Of a stretch of 64,000 bases of DNA, positions 58,166 through 64,000 are shown in pieces. A program made the position numbers and the translations under genes. How positions within the stretch are numbered: position 1 is the first letter of the stretch; the number at the start of each line of letters is the position of its first letter. The DNA is from Rhodocyclaceae bacterium (GTDB taxonomy: Bacteria > Pseudomonadota > Gammaproteobacteria > Burkholderiales > Rhodocyclaceae): the NCBI GenBank assembly GCA_026417115.1, contig JAOADW010000035.1, forward strand, positions 1 to 64,000, read 5' to 3'. A model generated the notes under the pieces. That model did no database searches, was not told where the DNA came from, and worked only from the letters and a program-made list of their open reading frames with translations.

Positions 58166-60538
58166 TCACTGTCTGAGCATCGCCCCGTGCTCGCGGAAAG
58201 CCGCGTCGAGCATCCGCTTGATCGCCGCGTCGGCATCGTGGTCGGATAGGGTCTTTTGAGTATCTTGCATCGTGATGCGAAAGGCAAGGCTTTTCTTCCC
58301 TTCCGTAACCCCTTTGCCTTGATAGACGTCGAAGAGCGAAACATCGCGCACATAGCCAGGCGCAGCGCGGCGCAGGGTGTCGACGAGCGCCGACGCGGAG
58401 CAGGCGACCTCGACGATGAGCGCGAGATCGCGCACGACCGCCGGGAAGCGCGAGATCTCCTGATAATGCGGCATGTCGTGCCTAAGGAGCGCGTCGAGAT
58501 CGAGCTCAGCCACGACGACGGCGACAGGGATCTCGTATTTCTGCCGCCAAAGCGGATGAAGCTCGCCCAGGATGCCGATCGACCTCCCCGCTAGCAGGAT
58601 ACGCGCCGAGCGGCCAGGATGCAAGGCCGGGTGAGGAAAAGCGACGGACTCGATGCGCGCAGGCGCGAAGAGCGCCTCGATGTCGCCCTTGAGATCGAAG
58701 AAGTCGACGGGGCGCCGGGACAGGCCCCATTGCAAGGGGTAAGCTTCGCCTGCAGCCAACATCCCGAGACGCATCGGTTGCGCATGGCCCGTCTCTGCTG
58801 TCGCATCAGGGCTGAAGCAGCGACCGATCTCGAACAGGCGCACCCTGTCGAGCTGGCGTTTGAGATTCGTCTGCAGGACGCCGACGAGTCCGCCGATCAG
58901 GGAGGAACGCATCACCGCGAGATGGCTCGCGATGGGATTGGCAAGCCGCACCGGTTTGTCATTGCCGGCGAGATCGGCTTCCCATTCCGGAGGCACGAAG
59001 CTGTAATTGATCACCTCATAATAGCCGCGCGCAGCCAGCTGGCGACGCAATGCATAGGGCGAACGCTGCGCTTCGGGCTGCGGCCGCATGGATAGCTGCG
59101 CCGAAGGGGGGTGGGCGGGGATGTTCTCATAACCGTGCAGACGCGCAAGCTCCTCGACGAGATCCTCTTCAATCGCCAGGTCGAAACGCCACGTAGGCGG
59201 CATGACGACGAGCGCATCCGCTTCCTGGCGGGGCGCCAAGCCCAGGCCCGTCAGCAGCCGCTCGCATTGTGCGAGAGTCAACTCGATGCCGAGGAGTCGG
59301 CTTGCACGCGCGGGAGAAAGCCGAATCGCCTGACGTGTCGGCAAGTGCGGAAGACTTTCCGCTTCGCAAAGGGGGCCGGCTTTGCCGCCACAGATCGCCA
59401 GGATCAAGGCGGTCGCTCGTTCGAGCGCTGCTCGCTGCAAGGCGAAGTCGACGCCGCGCTCGAAACGATGCGCAGCGTCGGAAGAAAAGCCGAGCGCACG
59501 CGCGCGGCCCGCAATCGCGCTGGGTGAAAAGAAGGCGGACTCGAGAAAGACACGGCGCGTCGAAAGTCCCACTCCAGATTCCTCACCACCCATGATGCCC
59601 GCAAGCGCCAGCGCCTTTTCGTCATCGGCGATCAAGGCGACATCGGCGGCAGGTTCGACCGTCTGGCCGTTGAGCAAGAGCAGGCGCTCGCCGGCACGAG
59701 GATAACGCACATGGATTGCCCCGACGAGCTTTTCGTCGTCGAAGGCATGCAAGGGTTGCCCGAGCTCGAGCATCACGTAATTGGTGATATCGACGAGTGC
59801 CGAAATCGATCGCACGCCGCAGCGCAGAAGCCGCGCTTTCATCCATTCCGGCGTCGGCGCGGCCGCATTGACGTCCGCGATGACGCGTCCGCAATAACGC
59901 GGACACGCCTCTGGCGCATCGAGCACGATGGCGCGGACATCCGCAATCGTTGGCGCGACCGCTTGAATTTCAGGCATTTTCGCCGCAACTCCCGTGAGCG
60001 CCATGAGCTCGCGCGCCAAGCCCTTCAGCGACAGGCAATCGGCGCGATTCGGGGTCAGCTTGAGCGTGATGATTTGGTCATCGAGTGCAAGGTATTGACG
60101 CAGATCCTTGCCAAGTGGGGCATCGCCGGGCAATGTCATGATACCGTCATGATCCTCCGCCAGGCCGAGTTCGCGCGCCGAGCACAACATGCCATAGCTG
60201 TCTATGCCGCGCACCTTGGCGACCTTGATTTCACCGCCCGGCAACTTGGCGCCGGGAAGCGCGCAGGGGACATGCAAGCCAGCCTCGACATTGGGAGCGC
60301 CGCACACGATCGAGAGGACGCCGTGAGCGCCGGCATCGACCTGACAAAGTTTGAGCCGGTCCGCATGGGGATGTTTTTCCACCGCGAGCACGCGCGCCAC
60401 GACGACGCCATGGAATTTCGGCGCCACGGGCTTCTGCTCTTCGACTTCGAGCCCCGCCATGGTGAGCAGGTGGCAGAGCTCCTCGCTCGAAAGCGGCGGG
60501 TCGATGAATTCACGCAACCAGGATTCAGGAAATTGCAT
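58166..60538 (-). CDS. pheT: Phenylalanyl-tRNA synthetase beta subunit
   Basis: 790 residues: N-terminal tRNA-binding OB domain ([20 protein letters not shown]), B3/B4 editing domain ([20 protein letters not shown]), B5, the catalytic-like core and a C-terminal anticodon-binding FDX-ACB domain ([13 protein letters not shown]). Start at [11 protein letters not shown], 4 bp after the pheS stop. Full length. Confidence 0.98.
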   Translation of the reverse strand: MQFPESWLREFIDPPLSSEELCHLLTMAGLEVEEQKPVAPKFHGVVVARVLAVEKHPHADRLKLCQVDAGAHGVLSIVCGAPNVEAGLHVPCALPGAKLPGGEIKVAKVRGIDSYGMLCSARELGLAEDHDGIMTLPGDAPLGKDLRQYLALDDQIITLKLTPNRADCLSLKGLARELMALTGVAAKMPEIQAVAPTIADVRAIVLDAPEACPRYCGRVIADVNAAAPTPEWMKARLLRCGVRSISALVDITNYVMLELGQPLHAFDDEKLVGAIHVRYPRAGERLLLLNGQTVEPAADVALIADDEKALALAGIMGGEESGVGLSTRRVFLESAFFSPSAIAGRARALGFSSDAAHRFERGVDFALQRAALERATALILAICGGKAGPLCEAESLPHLPTRQAIRLSPARASRLLGIELTLAQCERLLTGLGLAPRQEADALVVMPPTWRFDLAIEEDLVEELARLHGYENIPAHPPSAQLSMRPQPEAQRSPYALRRQLAARGYYEVINYSFVPPEWEADLAGNDKPVRLANPIASHLAVMRSSLIGGLVGVLQTNLKRQLDRVRLFEIGRCFSPDATAETGHAQPMRLGMLAAGEAYPLQWGLSRRPVDFFDLKGDIEALFAPARIESVAFPHPALHPGRSARILLAGRSIGILGELHPLWRQKYEIPVAVVVAELDLDALLRHDMPHYQEISRFPAVVRDLALIVEVACSASALVDTLRRAAPGYVRDVSLFDVYQGKGVTEGKKSLAFRITMQDTQKTLSDHDADAAIKRMLDAAFREHGAMLRQ

Positions 60539-60542
60539 GGCG

Positions 60543-61595
<1,053 letters not shown>

Positions 61596-61602
61596 TCAAG
61601 AA

Positions 61603-61630
61603 GTCATGCCGGCGCAGGCGCCGGCATGAC
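61603..61630. repeat. REP-like hairpin between rplT and pheS
   Basis: GTCATGCCGGCGC (61603-61615) and GCGCCGGCATGAC (61618-61630) are perfect 13-bp arms. The shape and the GTCATGCC ends recall REP-type intergenic palindromes. No T-run follows on the minus strand, so it may stabilise the upstream ribosomal-protein mRNA or attenuate pheST. No second copy was noticed. Confidence 0.6.
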
Positions 61631-61633
61631 ACA

Positions 61634-61993
61634 TCATAGAGCGAGGCTCGCTTTGGCCGCCTCGGCGATCTTGGCGAACGCAGCCTTGTCGGTGACGGCA
61701 AGATCGGCCAATACCTTGCGGTCGATCTCGATCGCCGCCTTTTTCAGGCCGTTCATCAAGGTGCTGTATTTCATGCCGAGCTCGCGCGCCGCCGCGTTGA
61801 TGCGAGCGATCCAGAGCGCGCGGAACTGGCGTTTTCTCTGGCGGCGGTCACGATATTGGTATTGACCGGCCTTCATCACCGCCTGCTTGGCGACGCGGAA
61901 GACATTCTTCCGGCGGCCACGATAGCCCTTGGCCTGGGCGATGACCTTCTTGTGGCGCGCGCGCGCCGTCACACCGCGTTTGACTCGTGGCAT
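61634..61993 (-). CDS. rplT: 50S ribosomal protein L20
   Basis: 119 residues, basic: [18 protein letters not shown] at the start, [37 protein letters not shown]20 nucleates 23S rRNA folding and represses its own operon. It lies 12 bp after rpmI. Confidence 0.98.
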   Translation of the reverse strand: MPRVKRGVTARARHKKVIAQAKGYRGRRKNVFRVAKQAVMKAGQYQYRDRRQRKRQFRALWIARINAAARELGMKYSTLMNGLKKAAIEIDRKVLADLAVTDKAAFAKIAEAAKASLAL

Positions 61994-62005
61994 CGCGCAC
62001 TCTCC

Positions 62006-62203
62006 TTATGCGTAGGGCAACATCGCGCGCACATGCGCGAGATCCGAAGGATGCACGGCAACCATGCCGCGCAGCTGGCGTTTCGTCTTGGCGCTCTTCT
62101 TGGTCAGGATGTGGCGCTTATAGGCCTGCGAGCGCTTGACGCCGCCCGAGCCGCGCACCTTGAAGCGCTTGGCAGCGCCGCTTTTCGTCTTCATCTTGGG
62201 CAT
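62006..62203 (-). CDS. rpmI: 50S ribosomal protein L35
   Basis: 65 residues: [16 protein letters not shown] to [18 protein letters not shown], typical of L35. Start at 62203; the frame is open further upstream but the N-terminus is clear. In operon infC-rpmI-rplT. Confidence 0.97.
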   Translation of the reverse strand: MPKMKTKSGAAKRFKVRGSGGVKRSQAYKRHILTKKSAKTKRQLRGMVAVHPSDLAHVRAMLPYA

Positions 62204-62286
62204 GACATCTCTCCTTCTTGCTTCATGGACGACGGGTGGCCCCCATTCGAAGGCGCTTTTCCAACCCGCACCCACTTATCTCGAAC

Positions 62287-62308
62287 GCCGCCTCCTTGCA
62301 GAGGCGGC
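62287..62308. promoter_or_regulatory. Hairpin in the infC-rpmI leader
   Basis: GCCGCCTC (62287-62294) and GAGGCGGC (62301-62308) form a stem with a 6-nt loop in the 115-bp gap between infC and rpmI. The position corresponds to where L20 binds to repress rpmI-rplT in E. coli. That role is inferred from position only. Confidence 0.4.
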
Positions 62309-62318
62309 CAAAAAACTC

Positions 62319-62846
62319 TCAATGCGACTTTTTCTTGGCCGGCGCGAGCACCATCACGAGCTGCCTTCCCTCCATTTTGGGAAACTGCTCGACCATCGCC
62401 AGGTGGGCGAGGTCGTTCTTGATGCGTTCGAGCATGCGCATGCCCAACTCCTGATGCATGAGCTCACGCCCGCGAAAGCGCAAGGTGATCTTTGCCTTGT
62501 CCCCTTCGCCGAGGAATTTGACGATGTTGCGCAGCTTGATCTGGTAGTCGTTCTCGTCGGTCGCCGGCCGGAACTTGATCTCCTTGACCTCGACGACCTT
62601 CTGCTTCTTCTTCGCTTCGGCGGCGCGCTTGGCCTCCTGATACTTGAACTTGCCATAGTCCATGAGCCGGCATACCGGCGGCTTCGCAAGCGGCGCAATC
62701 TCGACTAAATCGACCTCTGCTTCTTCCGCCATCAAAAGCGCCTGACGAATCGGAAAGATGCCAAGCTGCTCGCCGGATACGCCAATGACTCTGACTTCGG
62801 GCGCCGTGATTTCTTCGTTCACGCGCTGCGTTTTTTCCTGGGCGAT
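62319..62846 (-). CDS. infC: Translation initiation factor IF-3, probable AUC start
   Basis: 175 residues if started at ATC 62846: [13 protein letters not shown], the IF-3 N-terminus. There is no ATG, GTG or TTG at the right place; AGAGGAG lies nine bases upstream of the ATC. A non-standard start (AUU/AUC) is the classic feature by which IF-3 represses its own translation. The C-terminal domain shows [13 protein letters not shown] and the tail [12 protein letters not shown] at 62867 is a poorer alternative. Confidence 0.92.
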   Translation of the reverse strand: MAQEKTQRVNEEITAPEVRVIGVSGEQLGIFPIRQALLMAEEAEVDLVEIAPLAKPPVCRLMDYGKFKYQEAKRAAEAKKKQKVVEVKEIKFRPATDENDYQIKLRNIVKFLGEGDKAKITLRFRGRELMHQELGMRMLERIKNDLAHLAMVEQFPKMEGRQLVMVLAPAKKKSH

Positions 62847-62876
62847 GGTGCAAATCTCCTCTAGCAATAACCCACA

Positions 62877-64000
62877 TCACACCGCGCGCGTCTTGCATTC
62901 GGTCTGCAATCGCTCGATGAATGCCTCAAGGGACATTTGACCGAGATCCTGATTGCCTCGGGCGCGCACGGCTACGGTTCCAGCCGCCTTCTCCTTCTCG
63001 CCGACAATGGCAAGATAAGGCCGTTTGAGCAGGCTGTGCTGGCGGATTTTATAGTTGATCTTTTCTCCACGCAAATCCGCCTCGACGCGCAAGCCAACCT
63101 CCTTGAGCTTGCCTGCAACATGAGATGCATATTCGGCTTGTCCCTCAGCGATCGAGCACACTACGACCTGCACCGGCGCAAGCCACAACGGCAGCGCGCC
63201 TGCATAGTTTTCCAGCAGAATGCCGATGAAGCGCTCGAACGAACCAAGGATCGCGCGATGCAACATCACCGGCGTATGGCGCGCGTTGTCTTCGCCCACG
63301 TATTCCGCCGCCAGCCGTGCAGGCATCGAGAAATCGACCTGCATCGTGCCGCACTGCCAGGAGCGGCCAATCGCGTCCTTGATGTGGAATTCGATCTTCG
63401 GCCCATAGAACGCGCCTTCGCCCGCGAGCTCGACCCAAGGCAGGCCGCTTTGCCTCAACGCCTCGCGCAAGGCGTTTTCCGCCTTGTCCCAGATCGCATC
63501 GTCACCCACACGGCTTGCTGGCCGTAAGGCGAGCTTGACCGCCACCTCATGAAAGCCGAAATCGGCATAGACTTTGCGCACCAAGGCGATGAAGGCGCGC
63601 ACCTCTGGCAGGATTTGCTCTTCCGTGCAAAAGATGTGGCCATCGTCTTGCGTGAAGCCGCGCACGCGCATCACGCCATGCAAGGCGCCCGACGGTTCGT
63701 TGCGATGACAGGAGCCGAATTCTCCATAGCGCAGCGGTAAATCGCGATAGGAACGCACGCTGGCATTGAAGATCTGCACGTGTCCCGGGCAGTTCATCGG
63801 TTTGACCGCATATTCGCGGTTTTCCGACTCGGTGGTAAACATGTTGACCTTGTAGTGCTCCCAATGGCCTGATCTTTCCCAAAGGCTCTTGTCGAGAATC
63901 TGGGGGCAACGCACTTCGAGATAGCCGTTGTCGCGATAGACCGCGCGCATATACTGCTCGATTTCCTGCCAGATGATCCAGCCATGCGGGTGCCAGAAAA
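62877..64000 (-). CDS. thrS: Threonyl-tRNA synthetase, C-terminal part
   Basis: About 374 codons visible; the frame continues past the right edge, so the N-terminal TGS and editing domains are missing. Class II core: [12 protein letters not shown] (motif 1/2 region with the zinc Cys), [12 protein letters not shown] (His/Cys zinc ligands), and motif 3 [14 protein letters not shown]. The C-terminal anticodon-binding domain ends TECKTRAV. infC follows after 30 bp. Confidence 0.97.
   Translation of the reverse strand, partial: FWHPHGWIIWQEIEQYMRAVYRDNGYLEVRCPQILDKSLWERSGHWEHYKVNMFTTESENREYAVKPMNCPGHVQIFNASVRSYRDLPLRYGEFGSCHRNEPSGALHGVMRVRGFTQDDGHIFCTEEQILPEVRAFIALVRKVYADFGFHEVAVKLALRPASRVGDDAIWDKAENALREALRQSGLPWVELAGEGAFYGPKIEFHIKDAIGRSWQCGTMQVDFSMPARLAAEYVGEDNARHTPVMLHRAILGSFERFIGILLENYAGALPLWLAPVQVVVCSIAEGQAEYASHVAGKLKEVGLRVEADLRGEKINYKIRQHSLLKRPYLAIVGEKEKAAGTVAVRARGNQDLGQMSLEAFIERLQTECKTRAV

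Overview
The window looks like chromosome of a GC-rich, facultatively denitrifying proteobacterium, most likely a betaproteobacterium (Rhodocyclales-like). The class call is inference: it rests on gene order (orn / M48 protease / cytochrome c / phhB / rsgA, then dapB-carAB-greA, then thrS-infC-rpmI-rplT-pheST-ihfA-merR-tRNA) and on the protein sequences. About 64 protein genes and one tRNA are supported. Both ends are cut inside genes: the 3' part of a Mg2+ P-type ATPase on the left and the C-terminal part of thrS on the right. There is no rRNA, CRISPR array, prophage or complete insertion sequence.

Layout. 1-2.36 kb: mgtA (partial), then a decayed mgtC and what looks like an IS256-type transposase scrap. 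2.36-9.7 kb: rpmE with a promoter and terminator, a membrane glycosyltransferase, orn, an M48 protease, an enoyl-CoA hydratase, cytochrome c-phhB-rsgA, and a three-gene operon on the minus strand with a PCu(A)C copper chaperone. 9.7-24 kb: a complete clade II (Sec-type) nitrous oxide reductase cluster nosZ-C1-C2-B-D-G-H-F-L-Y plus a TlpA thioredoxin. It runs through start/stop overlaps into ubiE-menA-menB-menC. 24-30.6 kb: crcB/DUF190, speDE and menE-menF-menD. 30.6-43 kb: a haem-binding GGDEF-EAL sensor; nirJ-nirN-pentapeptide protein-norE-norF; and, facing them, a second operon norE-norF-norQ-x-norD-y-radical SAM, then fur. 43-54 kb: bamE, dapB, carAB, greA and a YfiN/YfiR/TonB-receptor operon. 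54-64 kb: a zinc-ribbon protein, an Aer-like chemoreceptor, a diguanylate cyclase pseudogene, a tRNA with a proline body but a GGC anticodon, and the merR-ihfA-pheTS-rplT-rpmI-infC-thrS translation block.

How it works together. NosG/NosH resemble NapGH quinol dehydrogenases and NosC1/C2 are c-type cytochromes, so electrons probably pass from (mena)quinol through NosGH/NosB and the cytochromes to NosZ. NosDFY, NosL, the PCu(A)C chaperone and the thioredoxin would load and maintain copper. Menaquinone genes embedded in the same chain of overlapping genes suggest that quinone supply and N2O respiration are co-expressed. TTGAC-N4-ATCAA boxes of the FNR/DNR type precede nosZ and nirJ, each where a class II activator would sit. 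The nirS, norCB and most haem d1 genes are not in this window, so the nir/nor part is an accessory set whose catalytic subunits must lie elsewhere or be absent.
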